Positions 11,746 through 22,498 of a DNA stretch of 64,000 nt are shown one piece after another. The notes beneath the pieces were generated by a model. It was not told the origin of the DNA, searched no databases, and saw only the letters and a program-made list of their open reading frames with translations. Source of the stretch: Aurelia coerulea (taxonomy: Eukaryota > Cnidaria > Scyphozoa > Semaeostomeae > Ulmaridae); the NCBI GenBank assembly GCA_039566865.1, contig CM076960.1, positions 6,248,001-6,312,000 of the forward strand, read 5' to 3'. Both the position numbers and the translations under genes were made by a program. How positions within the stretch are numbered: position 1 is the first letter of the stretch; each line of letters opens with the position of its first letter.

Positions 11746-14297
11746 TTTCTGAATAGCATATTGAAATCTACAATGTGCAACTTCCGTGTTTGTCTCTGTG
11801 GGACTGAACTGGTGAATTTAATTTTAACGGGAATGTAAGGATACAAATATGGCTTAAGCCACCAACGGTCAAATTCTGACCTATCAGATACAAGGATTTC
11901 CTGTTGACATAGATCACCTACCCAAATATGGTGCGGCACATGTATTGGCCTAGATTGTCTTTGTAAGGTTATTTTTATCAAGGTTTAAGAATATCAAAAG
12001 GACCAAAAAGAACCTCAAATGTCTGGAAATTTGTCATATGCTTAGATTCCCCAGTTCAGTTTTGGATTCTTATTACAATATGTTCATAAGCATGAGATTT
12101 CTTGCTTGTACTTCACTATGAATAGGGGATTCTAAACAGAACCTTTTAACAGCTTAGGCCAAAACCCAAAAACTCTGGTTTGGAGGCAGGTGTAGGCAAA
12201 TATAGACTTCCAAGATTAATATTTCAACTGCCAATATAGCAGGGACGGCACAGAGGGTTATTCAAGGTATTCACTGAGTACCTATTTCATTAAAAATTTC
12301 TTAACATTTTGAAACCTTCGAAAATAAGTTTCCTCCAACAACCCTCTTCGTGAAGCAGATGCCAAATTTGGTGAAAGGGCCCTTTTCTAATGTCAGGAAT
12401 GACGCAAAGACTATATTTACTCTCCTTTTTGTCTCAAAGAGAGAGGATAATTGATCACCAATGCGTTGAGGAATTTTTTTCTATGGAGAATATTATAGGC
12501 TATTGATATCAAGGATTATTGGCCGCAAGGTATTCAGAGGCCATCCTGAATACTAGCTCTTTGTTTCTGTCCCCCTCTGTGACATTGACTGTTATTGAAC
12601 ATTTGGCTTCACAACAACGAGTTTCTAAACAAAACATGTTATGTTTTCATTCTGAATACTACGGGGAGGTTCCCTCATGTCTTCATTTTCAACAGCTGTT
12701 GTGTATCTTTTACGAACGACTAGTAACAAGTATCGTTGGGGTGTTTCTCAACTTTTCGACGCCAGATCAAATCTGTTACTCTTTTTGGGACACCTGGTAC
12801 AGAAAAGGTACTTGGCTGTTGCAAAATAGCATAACCTTGGCCAGACTAACCTGTCAGTGAAGAAAAAATAAACAAGCTGCCAGTACACCATATAGGCCTA
12901 ACTATAAACAAGCCATATACCTATAGCAGGATTATTATATACTAGGCCTATACCAGTATGAGTATACAACATTTCTAGAACCTCTAACCTTGCTGGCCTA
13001 CAACAATGCATGCAAACAGGCTATAATAATGAAAACAGGCTATAATAATGAAAACAGGCCTACTACTGTAGTGTTGGAAAAATGCACGTTTGACCCAGAT
13101 ATTTCTGACCGATTTCGATTCGACTCAATCAAATTGAGCTTCTCTCACTTCTACGATTTTAATCAACAACGACAATACTAAATTGTTGAGGATACCGAGG
13201 ACTGCCCCTTTTGTCTACGCCTTTTGTTATGCTGGTAAAGTTCTAAGCACATCAACAGCTGGGGAACCTATTACCATGCGCGAGAATCTCTTTGTTTCTT
13301 TGCAAATCCTTGTTTGGATTGTGGTTCGATTCTCCGCCCACATTCTTTTCACAAACCAAAATATGCTGTCTGCGCATGATCACAGGTTTCCTTTTTGGGG
13401 GATAACCGTAGCTTGGAACTTTGATGATTCGTATCCCCAACAATAAAGGCTCTGTTGACCTACCCTAATACTGTAGCAACTATAAATACAACAAATGAAG
13501 AAATCATGATTCTTTTCTTACCTCCACTCCAAAGCAACCATGGTCAGAGCGCTAGCCAGAATATAGACAACCAGAATATAGGCAACAGCCAGAGTATACA
13601 CAAAAGTGCTTACCTCTCCTTTGTGAAAAACCAAATTCATAAACTGACGCCACGGCGTTGTAGAACACACTCAGAGCTTTAATTTGAGCCCAACTTCGTT
13701 AATTTACCTTCAACACAAGTTGATTTACAAACGAAATTAAATTCAGCGATTTGACATACGGGCCTAAGCGGTAAAAGTTGCTTCGAGCACTCCCTCGCAA
13801 TCCCCAGAATATCGGCAAAAAGCGTCTCTTCAGAGAAAACCGCTCCTCCGCAGTGCCCAGAAAATAGACAAAACAATGAGAAATTGCTGCCCCGCAACAG
13901 AGAGCCAGAAAATCGGCAAATTCTTGGAAGAGCACTGCTTATCTGCCTTCGCCGTTACCAGAATATAGACAAAAACATTGAGAACTTGCTGCCCCGCAGC
14001 AGAGAGCCAGAAAATCGGCAAATTCTTGAAAGATCACCACTCCTCCGCAGCGCCCAGAAAATAGACAAAACAATGAGAAGTTGCTGCCCCGCAGCAGAGA
14101 GCCAGAAAATCGGCAAATTCTTGGAAGAGCACTGCTTATCCGCCCTCGCAGTTACCAGAAAATAGACAAAAACAATGAGAAGTTGCTACCCCGCAACAGA
14201 GCGCCAGAAAATCGGCAAATTCTTTGAAGAGCACCACTTCTCCGCAGTGCCCAGAAAATAGACAAAACCATGAGAAGTTGCTGCCCCGCAACAGAGC

Positions 14298-15364
14298 GGG
14301 GTGTTTGGAAAACTAAGACCCAGAAAACGAAGACCTACGACCTAAGACCACGAAAACGAAGACCCCGAAAACGAAGACCCAGAAAACAAAGACCCCGAAA
14401 ACGAAGACCCATGAAACGAAGACCACGAAGACGAAGACCACGAAAACGAGGACCCCGAAAACGAAGACCCCGAAAACAAAGACCACGAAAGCGAAAAATT
14501 TAGGTCTCAATAGCTTATATTTAGATGGACCCTGTCCCCATAGCTAAGTTGATTTACTTTAATGACACTCATTTTTTTTTATAAGAAACCGCTTATAAGA
14601 AACGGTAGGCTCAATTTTTCGAAAGTTAAGAAACAACCCTACCTGAATTGAAAAAGCTAAGAAACTTTTGTAATTTACAGTTTTAATTTTCCTATCGCAC
14701 TCAAAAATATTTGACAGTGTACTGTTATAGCAACTGTTTGGACAATATTTTGAGTGCGAATTATGTTATTTACTTGTTTTCGAGATCTTACCAAGTAATT
14801 TGGGAGCCCTTCAAACAAAACAAATTAACTCTATACTTCTGGCATTAAAAATATAAGAAACACATAAGAAACTTTTGGTAGCAAAATGGCCCAAAAATCT
14901 AAGAAACTGCTGCCAGCACTGGACCTTAGTTTCTTATAAAAAGAAATGAGTGTATCAGATCTTGAGCACTTAGAGTTTCTTACGAGTTTCTTAAACAAAT
15001 GCCATGCCCTCATAACCATTTCAAAAAAAGGTTTTTGATGCTTGCCCAATGTCTGGACATTTCTCAAGTATTACCTTCCGAGTAATAAGATAAAAGAAAC
15101 TAAGAAAGAAATAGAAAGGAGAGAAATAGAAAATATATGTAGCTCACTTTCAGAAACCTTTGGTTTTTGTAGATAATGTATGCACATCATCGTTCTGCTA
15201 TCATTTAAACCACATATGCTGGGGTCTTCGTTTTCTGGGTCTTCGTTTTCTGGGTCTTCGTTTTCTGGGTCTTCGTTTTCGTGGTCTTCGTTTTCTGGGT
15301 CTTCGTTTTCGCGGTCTTAGGTCTTAGGTCTTCGTTTTCTGGGTCTTAGTTTTCCAAACACCCC
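14298..15364. mobile_element. 1067-bp TIR element with 8-bp target duplication and 15-bp subterminal repeats
   Basis: Perfect direct repeats AACAGAGC flank it (14290-14297 and 15365-15372). The termini GGGGTGTTTGGAAAACTAAG and complement are inverted. Next to each end lie 15-bp repeats of the type gaaaacgaagacccc (about 14316-14500, and the complement about 15219-15350). An 8-bp duplication is typical of hAT, P and Zisupton/KDZ-type elements; the superfamily is not settled. No transposase is encoded. The interior carries a TA-type MITE at 14567-14954. Confidence 0.85.
14567..14954. mobile_element. MITE with CACTCA termini (AAGAAAC family)
   Basis: The ends CACTCATTTTTTTT and AAATGAGTG are inverted, with ATAAGAAAC / GTTTCTTAT just inside. 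A homologous copy lies at 22499-22887, and diverged relatives of its interior at 51860-52130. The interior is full of aagaaac blocks and has no coding capacity. Confidence 0.75.
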
Positions 15365-16971
15365 AACAGAGCGCCAGAAAATCGGCAAATTCTCTGAAGA
15401 TGTCTTCTGTTACATTGTTACCAGCTTATTCTGTCTCTCAAATATCCGTGTAGAGTGTAGACAAATCCCGCACAGCACATCCGCTAACTCAATGAGAAGC
15501 AGTGCACCGCCCCCATCCTTGCGAGAAGGCCCATGAAATGCTTGTCATGTTAGAAACCCAACTCTTTGAATATATGTTTTGCAGAGCCTACAGTTGCATT
15601 TATCACCATACCTATGGCAACATATCTAATTTTAAGGTGCAAATAATACGACACAAGATTGTATTGTTCAATGACCAGGCAGCATCCACACATTTTTCCA
15701 TATCGCTTGTCGTCTAAATGGGGCTTCATTCTTTTATTCCGTTTAGTATATCGCTAAATAGATTGGGAATAAACCAAATACAAAGTTTTGCTTCGTGGAA
15801 AGTATCAAGTATTATAAGGTCATGATCTGAAATTAGTGAATAGGGATAGGGTCAATAGTGAATAGGGAACGGGTCAATAGTGAATTGTAAAAATGTAAGA
15901 GAAGACATCTTCAGAGAATTTGCCGATTTTCTGGCGCTCTGTTGCGGGGCAGCAACTTCTCATTGTTTTGTCTATTTTCTGGGCACTGCGGAGAAGTGGT
16001 GCTCTTCAAAGAATTTGCCGATTTTCTGGCGCTCTGTTGCGAGGCAGCAACTTCTCATTGTTTTCTCTATTTTCTGGGCACTGCGGAGGATTGGTGCTCC
16101 TCTAAGAATTTGCCGATTTTCTGGCGCTCTTTTGCGGGGCAGCAACTTCTCATTGTTTTGTATATTTTCTGGGCATTGCGGAGGAGTGGTGCTTTTCCAA
16201 GAATTTGCCGATTTTCTGGCGCTCTGTTGCGGGGCAGCAATGTCTCATTGTTTTGTCTATTTTCTAGGCACTGCGGAGAAGTGGTGCTCTTCAAAGAATT
16301 TGCCGATTTTCTGGCGCTCTGTTGCGGGGCAGCAATGTCTCATTATTTTGTCTATTTTCTGGGCACTGCGGAGGAGTGGTGCTCTTCTAAGAATTTGCCG
16401 ATTTTCTGGCGCTCTTTTGCGGGGCAGCAACTTCTCATTGTTTTGTCTATTTTCTGGGCACTGCGGAGGAGTGCTGCTCTTCCAAGAATTTGCCGATTTT
16501 CTGGCGCTCTGTTGCGGGGCAGCAACTTCTCATTGTTTTTGTCTATTTTCTGGTAACTGCGAAGGCGGATAAGCGGTGCTCTTCCAAGAATTTGCTGATT
16601 TTCAGGCTCTCTGCTGCGGGGCAGCAACTTCTCATTGTTTTGTCTATTTTCTGGGCACTGCGGAGGAGCGGTTTTCTCTGAAGAGACACTTTTTGCCGAT
16701 ATTCTGGGGATTGCGAGGGAGTGCTCGAAGCAACTTTTACCGCTTAGGCCCGTATGTCAAATCGCTGAATTTAATTTCGTTTGTAAATCAACTTGTGTTG
16801 AAGGTAAATTAACGAAGTTGGGCTCAAATTAAAGCTCTGAGTGTGTTCTACAACGCCGTGGCGTCAGTTTTTGAATTTGGTTTTTCACAAAGGAGAGGTA
16901 AGCGCTTTTGTGTATACTCTGGCTGTTGCCTATATTCTGGTTGTCTATATTCTGGCTAGCGCTACCAACAC

Positions 16972-17311
16972 CTCTCCTCCAAAGAGCACCACAGAAAACA
17001 TTGTGCCCAGAAACTTTCCTCACAGTTTTCCCACTATGGAAATATTCTAAAGTCTTGTGTCTCTCATTATTCCTTTCTCCGATAACTTCTTCTCCTTCTT
17101 CCTGTCCTTCTGCTGGAAACCTTCGCTTTCGGTCTCGGCGCTTTCGATTATTGACCCAGATTTTGATTTGGTAAATGCTGAGCCCAGTTCTTTCCGCTAT
17201 GGAATTAAATGTTTCCTGAAACTTCTCAGAAGTTGAAATTAAACCATTAGTGAATTCGCTTTCAAGAATTTCACGCTGAGCGTCAGTAAAACCAACTTTT
17301 GCTGCCATCAT
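16972..17311 (-). CDS. Exon 1: homeodomain and first helix of an HMG box
   Basis: Start ATG ATG at 17311-17306 (second ATG in frame). Residues 3-63 match a homeodomain: F8, L16 and F20 in helix 1, then GLSIYQIKIWVNNRKRR as helix 3, with W52, N55 and R56 at the places of canonical W48, N51 and R52. Four extra residues lie between helices 1 and 3 compared with the standard 60-residue fold, one more than TALE homeodomains. The canonical WFQNRR reads WVNNRK here. A Glu/Gly linker follows, then KVSGHNVFCGALWRR, which fits helix 1 of an HMG box. The donor GAGAG|GTGTTG at 16971 is weak, and the terminal repeat of the intronic foldback starts only about 8 bp further on. Confidence 0.7.
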
Positions 17312-17445
17312 GAGGAACTCCACTTTCCACTCCACTCCACAGCTTCGAACAAAATGAAAATGGCGCCCAAAATGAAGCAGTTGATTATTTGATGACAGCG
17401 CAGGTTTTGTTAGATACTGGCCAGCCGGTTGTGGCAACATAGCCG

Positions 17446-17553
17446 TTGATTAATCATTGTTTCCGATTTCCCAGCGGGCTAGACCAGCTGGTGAACACGA
17501 GATGCCCTTTGATTAATCACAATGATTAATGTGACTTACCGTCGTTGATTAAA
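17446..17553. promoter_or_regulatory. Cluster of TGATTAAT homeodomain-type sites upstream of the homeodomain gene
   Basis: Two perfect 10-bp palindromes TGATTAATCA (17447-17456 and 17510-17519) plus TGATTAAT (17523-17530) and TGATTAAA (17546-17553) fall within 107 bp, 136-242 bp upstream of the minus-strand start at 17311. TAAT cores are the usual homeodomain target. Autoregulation is possible but inferred. Confidence 0.45.
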
Positions 17554-18604
17554 GGCGGACCGGGTGACTTACGAACTGAACTTGAACCTCCTAGCGTTGA
17601 AAACATATCTTCGAACGAAGAGGTTTTCGTTCCAGGGAGTCAAACTTTAGAGCAAGTTAGGATCTGAAGCCAAGACAACAAGCAGCTCCTCTGATTCGAA
17701 GAAAGCTGTCACTCAATCCAAAATTATGTTTTGATTCTTTTTCACGGTAGCAACGCAGTTGTACGAGTATTTAAAATCACCTGATTTTGACAAAAGGCCG
17801 TTTAACGCTATCCCGCCGTTTGCCTTGCATTTTTTTCTATATAGCTGACATCAATAGCAGTAGCAGTGACAGCAACAAAGACTGCCTAATCTTTGCATTA
17901 TCTTATTTGTTTATTTGTCCACTTATTTCATATCGATTATTTAAATTATCAGGAATTTATTTGGTTCCATTTTGAAAGCGACAAAATGACAACTTTTGTT
18001 TGATGATTGAAAAGAAATCGATATTAGAAATTAGGGAGCTATTTTTGCTTTCTGTCCATTATTCAAGGCAACATGACACTTTTGTACTGCAGGATAAGGG
18101 ACGTCCTTCGCTGTAATTCTGCTATGCAGTATCCTAATCTTTGCAATGCAAAATGATATGAACTGCTGCATAATAGAGCATACCGTTCGAATCCTTACTG
18201 GTTGCTGAAGAACGAGGAAATCATCTAATTTAACGGAATCTAGCCAATCAAATTGCCTCTTTCTAACCCCATAATATCAAATTGGTTCGAAGTGAAATCT
18301 TGAGTACCCTCCCGAAAATCGAAACTGTTATTGGATGTTTTGATAAATCCGTAGTAGGGATGCCCCTCAACGGTTTGCGGCATGCTTAGACAAATATATC
18401 ATTTGGAGCTGAAACTACAATCATTTTACTGTCGAGGAACATTGATCATCGTTCGAACATCGAAAAAAGTCACTAAAAATAAGAAACTAGCAATACTAAG
18501 CACTGAATGCCCCCCCCCCCCACCAGTAGGTGGATCTATAAGGCTTAACGGATTTGGCCTAAAGTTTGATGATCATTACTTCGCTGCATTTTGCATGTGT
18601 TGTA
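17554..18604. other. Intergenic region
   Basis: No gene or repeat family was recognised. It contains a run of C at about 18509-18521 and unremarkable AT-rich sequence. Confidence 0.5.
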
Positions 18605-19222
18605 CCGGGTGACCCAGAAAAAAGTGACCCAACGCAATCTGTTACAGAAAAAAAAGTAAGTGGCAGATTGAAATATTTCAAACGTTCTTCTGTAGCTAAA
18701 AGACTAGCCTACATTATGAGTATTTTTTGTGATTTTGTTGGGCACGGTACAGTTCCCAAATAAAGGATTTTGAAGAAAAGTACAGGTTTGATATCCTCAA
18801 AAAGTCGTCAAAAACAGGGCATCGAATTAAAGCCATTTCAGATCTTCAAAACAACGAGAAGCATGTTTTATTTTTACCTGAGAATATCTTTAAGTACCTA
18901 GGGACAATAAAGTTGCTCTGAAGACTTCCAATTGGGTTGCCTATTCCCAGGTTGAAATGAAACACGCTCCTCGTTGTTTAGAAGATTTAAAACGGCTGTA
19001 AATCGATCCCCTGTTTTTGACGACTTTTTGAGGATTCAGGCATGCCGTTTTCCTCGAAATCTTTAATTTTGGAAATTTATCGTGCCAAAAAAAATGGCAA
19101 ACAATACTCATAGCATAGGCTAGTCTTTTAGCTACAGAACAGCGTTTGAAGCATTTCAATCGGCCAATTAATTAATTTTCTGTCACAGATTGCGTGGGGT
19201 CACTTTTTTCTGGGTCACCCGG
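18605..19222. mobile_element. Palindromic MITE, CCGGGTG family, TA duplication
   Basis: CCGGGTGACCCAGAAAAAAG at the left and its complement at the right are bordered by TA (18603-18604 and 19223-19224). The arms continue for about 290 bp (e.g. agactagcctacattatgag / ctcatagcataggctagtct), so the element is almost one long hairpin of 618 bp. It has no coding capacity. Confidence 0.85.
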
Positions 19223-19281
19223 TATTGGTCGGCCTGGCCTAAATGTCGAAGGGTTCTAAAATCACATCACCAGTACCAGTA

Positions 19282-20035
19282 CAGGGTGTCTCAGAAAAAT
19301 TGTTGGACGTTTCATTAAATATTGAAAAATAACAATATACTGTACCAGGCTCCTGACAAGATAACCCTGTTCCTAAGATTTTAAATTAATTTTTGACGCC
19401 AGAATCTTGCGAATCTGCTACGAATTCGAGGAGCCAAAAGCGTTTGAAGTTCAAGTTTGTGCGAAAGCTAAAACCAGACGCCCCTAACAGACTTGTTTTT
19501 CTCAAAAAGACGTCCCAAAATCGAGGTAAAAGAAGACCGTCCAATGTTTTACCTTTCGTAGATATCAGAGCAACCAAATAGGACTTAAAAAGTAATTTAA
19601 TTCTTGTAACCGTTGCCAAAATTTACTTAAGATTGCAAGTATCCAAGAGCATGGCATGAAAATTTAATCGATGAGAGACAGAGGCACTCCAAATTTTTCT
19701 CAACAAATTTCATCCAAGCATCCATAACCTTGATTCATTGTTAGAGAAGCTTGTTTGTCGAAAGTGCTTTTTGAATTCCATTTGATTTGCTTTCAATAAA
19801 CGCGATTCTACTTTCACAAAATCTGCAATTTAGGGGCGTCTGGTTTCAGCTTTTGCACAAACTTGAACTTCAAAAGCTCGTAACTCCGTGAATATTTTGC
19901 CAATTTGCTAGCTTCTGGTGTCTAAAATCAATTTAAAATCTCCGCAATATGGTAATTTTGCCATGGAGCCCGTTCATTATTTCATTATTTTTCTATATTT
20001 ATTCAAACGTCGAACAATTTTTTTGGGACACCCTG
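19282..20035. mobile_element. Palindromic MITE, CAGGGTG family, TA duplication
   Basis: CAGGGTGTCTCAGAAAAATT at left pairs with aatttttttgggacaccctg at right, flanked by TA on both sides. The 754-bp element has long diverged arms, including a shared block around the phrase ccagacgcccctaa. Confidence 0.85.
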
Positions 20036-20190
20036 TACTACTCATGATCAGCATGATATTTGACTTCAAATGAAATAAAATAAACTCACATCAATTTCTT
20101 TCGATTCGGACCACTAGCAACCTCAATTTGCTTATCGCTGCTATCCACCATTTGGTCAACCTCGTGATCACAGCCTCTTTTCAAATTATA

Positions 20191-20925
20191 CCGGGTGTCT
20201 CAAAAAAATACCCCCTTTTGACTGAACAAGGGAACAAAACGATAACATTTCGGGACTTTTTGAATTCATGGCTACATTTGTTGGTCTTCAACTCAAATGC
20301 ACATACCTTGCGTTTTGAAATCGACCATCAAACACCGGAGATATGAGTTCACAAGTTCACATGTTGGAGTGCACCTGAGACCAGAGGTTTTGAGAAATTG
20401 CCTAGCCATAAGTTGACACCACACATGCATTTTGCAATTGAATTTTCAACTTTGACCTTTAGTTTTAATTTTTGAGAAGATTTATACCTTGAATTAAAAA
20501 AAAAGACATTTCTTTTGAAGAATCGTGCCTTGCATTGCATTTCATCCCAAGTCTTTTGTATTAAAGAAAAGGTAAAGGAGCACATGCATGCTTATTTTGG
20601 AGATGTGGCACGACTGTATCAATCTTACAACATTTTTACTATATTTGTTCAATCAGCGCCATGTCCATGCATCTTTTACTCTTTTCAAAAGCAGAACACG
20701 GAAACTTAAAGTCAACAGGTATTTTGAAAATGTCCACGATACAAATCATGACTAGGGCCTTTCTCAAAACCTCTGGTTTTCGTTGAGCTGTAAATTTTGA
20801 CTTTGCGATCTTGTATCTCGGGTGTATGGTGAACGATTTCTAAATGCAAGGTGTGTACATCTAAGTTAAAGATTGATAAATTTAGATTTAAAATCTGGTA
20901 ATAGGCATGCCACATGACCCATTTC
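20191..20925. mobile_element. Palindromic MITE, CCGGGTG family, right terminus lost
   Basis: The left end is TA-CCGGGTGTCTCAAAAAAAT. Arms around 20280-20400 and 20755-20900 are inverted copies (ccagaggttttgagaaa and its complement; acataccttgcgtttt and its diverged complement), but no CACCCGG end was found on the right, so the right limit is approximate. Confidence 0.65.
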
Positions 20926-21104
20926 CCTGCTACTTATAACAATCTAAAGCGCAAGCATCGACGAAACAGAAAAAAATTGGTTGAATGGAAAGTGCAATAT
21001 CTATCCTGGAGTCCTATGAGTATGCTACTATTATCAAATAATAGTATTTTTAAACAAGCTAGAAACAAAAAACGAAATTTTCTTCTACCAGAACAGATCT
21101 AAAC

Positions 21105-21232
21105 TTACCAATGCATCTGCAAACGATCATATGATGGTGGTGCCATATTTAACATTGCAATTGAGTGACCATTTAGATTTGAGGCAGAGGGTTGAGGAGA
21201 TCTCATTGCATCCGCATATGATGGAGGTGGAG
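21105..21232 (-). CDS. Cytoplasmic tail exon with two PPSY motifs
   Basis: Acceptor TTACGTTTATAG enters in phase 1. Encodes PPPSYADAMRSP, a short linker, then MAPPSYDRLQMHW and stop TAA at 21105-21107. PPxY motifs are ligands of WW domains such as those of Nedd4-type ubiquitin ligases. The stop overlaps a good donor (CATTG|GTAAGT at 21109), so the last exon may instead lie to the left; both readings keep the PPSY motifs. Confidence 0.65.
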
Positions 21233-22498
21233 CTATAAACGTAAAAACATTATGATCAAATGTATTCATAAGTATATGAAGGTGGGTCAAGGCATTTACA
21301 GTCAAATTCCAGCCAATCAAGTATCAATATTTTCTGTTGAGATCGTTACCAAAATATCGTCTAGCGGGTGTCAAGTTATCTTGTCTTTGCACTGTCAAGG
21401 TCTATTGTCGTTGCATGGCGGATATATGCCTTCGATTCCATTTGAATAATGGGTTTACCAAAAAAGGTAAATCTTGTTAAGTAGGAATAATTTGGCAACA
21501 ATGGTAGAAAAACAATGGATCTACCGGATACACCAAAATAAACTATGTAACTTTTGCACTCCACGATAAATCGAGCACTGGACTGATTTTGAATATTATG
21601 ACTTAATATTTAACAAAAAGCTTGGATTAGATTCTAGGATTTTTGGCTAGAATTTTTGTTTGCAGTTTTTACGGCTAGAAGCAAGTTTCTTACAATTTTC
21701 GTTGTCTAAAACGTAGACAACAATAAAAAGAAAACAGCCTATGAAACTTTCTAAAAAAACAACATGAATGGACAAAGAGAAATCCGTTTCGTGGTGAATT
21801 AGGGATTTAGAAATTGAGTATCATAAACTTGTGCACTAGCATTATTTTGATGACTGGCATGCTGCGAGATTCCACAGTAGTTGCAATAAAATGCCACGCC
21901 AAGCCGTTCCACGTATCATGAATTCAACAAAACTCCATGCTTGCTAGTCTTAGGCCTCTTGATGCTTCCCTGTTTGTCTTTTTAACCCCCTTGTTACAAG
22001 AATGCAGCCTGCACCAAAACATAAATTCAATGAAATTACAAAAGGAAATACATTTCTTTGTGTAACTGAATGTAATGTCACATTTCTCCGAAGATAGAGC
22101 CCGTACTGGCGCAGCAGATTACAATTGATCGATTTCTGAATTCCAAATCCACCCGGTATATCACAATGAAATCGAATTAGAAAGAAACAATGAACGACAA
22201 CTATATTCCCTCCACAACAAGAACTCTAACTCATGCCTTGTTTGATGCAAATACACGCACACAACTATTCCATTAGTTGCTGAGAGCAATGTATGGTTTT
22301 GGGATTTAGATCTACATTATAGCAATCAGAATGATGTTCTAGGATGCATTTCAACGGAGCCGAAGTCATTGTCAAGAAAGACAAGTTTTGATGATCATGA
22401 AATCATAATCATCCTTTTAATCACATGATTCTAACTTTGATCCTCATTTTTATCATTCATCTCCCAAACATACAATAAAGATAATCAGTTGAATATAC

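Larger units (their letters stand above)
13548..16963. mobile_element. 3.4-kb foldback element with unequal arms of 95-bp tandem repeats
   Basis: The left end AGCGCTAGCCAGAATATAG (13548) and its complement at 16963 open two long inverted arms. The outer about 300 bp match closely (e.g. ttgagcccaacttcgttaa at left, complement at right). Inside are 95-bp tandem units, about five at left (13850-14297, continued 15373-15412) and eight at right (15916-16680, anchors gaatttgccg at 15916, 16011, 16106, 16201, 16296, 16391, 16486 and 16588). A 470-bp centre (15416-15889) separates the arms. The left arm is interrupted by the insertion at 14298-15364. All three frames of the 95-bp unit are open, so the long open frames here are artefacts. 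It lies in intron 1 of the homeodomain/HMG gene. Confidence 0.85.
7828..17311 (-). other. Gene locus: homeodomain plus HMG-box protein, five coding exons (about 472 aa)
   Basis: Coding exons on the minus strand are 17311-16972, 11381-11194, 9927-9780, 9383-9321 and 8507-7828. Junction phases are 1, 0, 1, 1 and all agree, giving one frame of about 472 residues. Order of parts: atypical homeodomain (residues 3-63), acidic linker, HMG box (about 98-151) split by the first intron, region with DFLACFGWSGYYML, then a C-terminal part with GWPEGIPFKQPSDYG and a cysteine-containing segment (PCMGDAGCYWLFRC). A DNA-binding, probably nuclear, protein is inferred. Intron 1 carries nested mobile elements, intron 2 a tRNA-like SINE head. 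The frame stops at TAA 7828-7830, but AACT|GTAAGT at the same place is also a good donor, so another exon is possible. Confidence 0.65.

Noticed and set aside
11616..11981. 121-codon minus-strand frame
   Set aside because: Overlaps a dispersed repeat shared with 53195-53295; no domain and no fitting splice sites.
14270..14503. Arg/Lys/Pro-repeat protein (RPRKR units)
   Set aside because: Lies in the 15-bp subterminal repeats of a transposon, and the mirror-image repeat at the other end reads differently; no start context or domain.
15880..16572. 230- and 204-codon overlapping frames with repeated peptides
   Set aside because: The 95-bp foldback unit is open in all three frames; it is a structural repeat in an inverted arm, not a gene.
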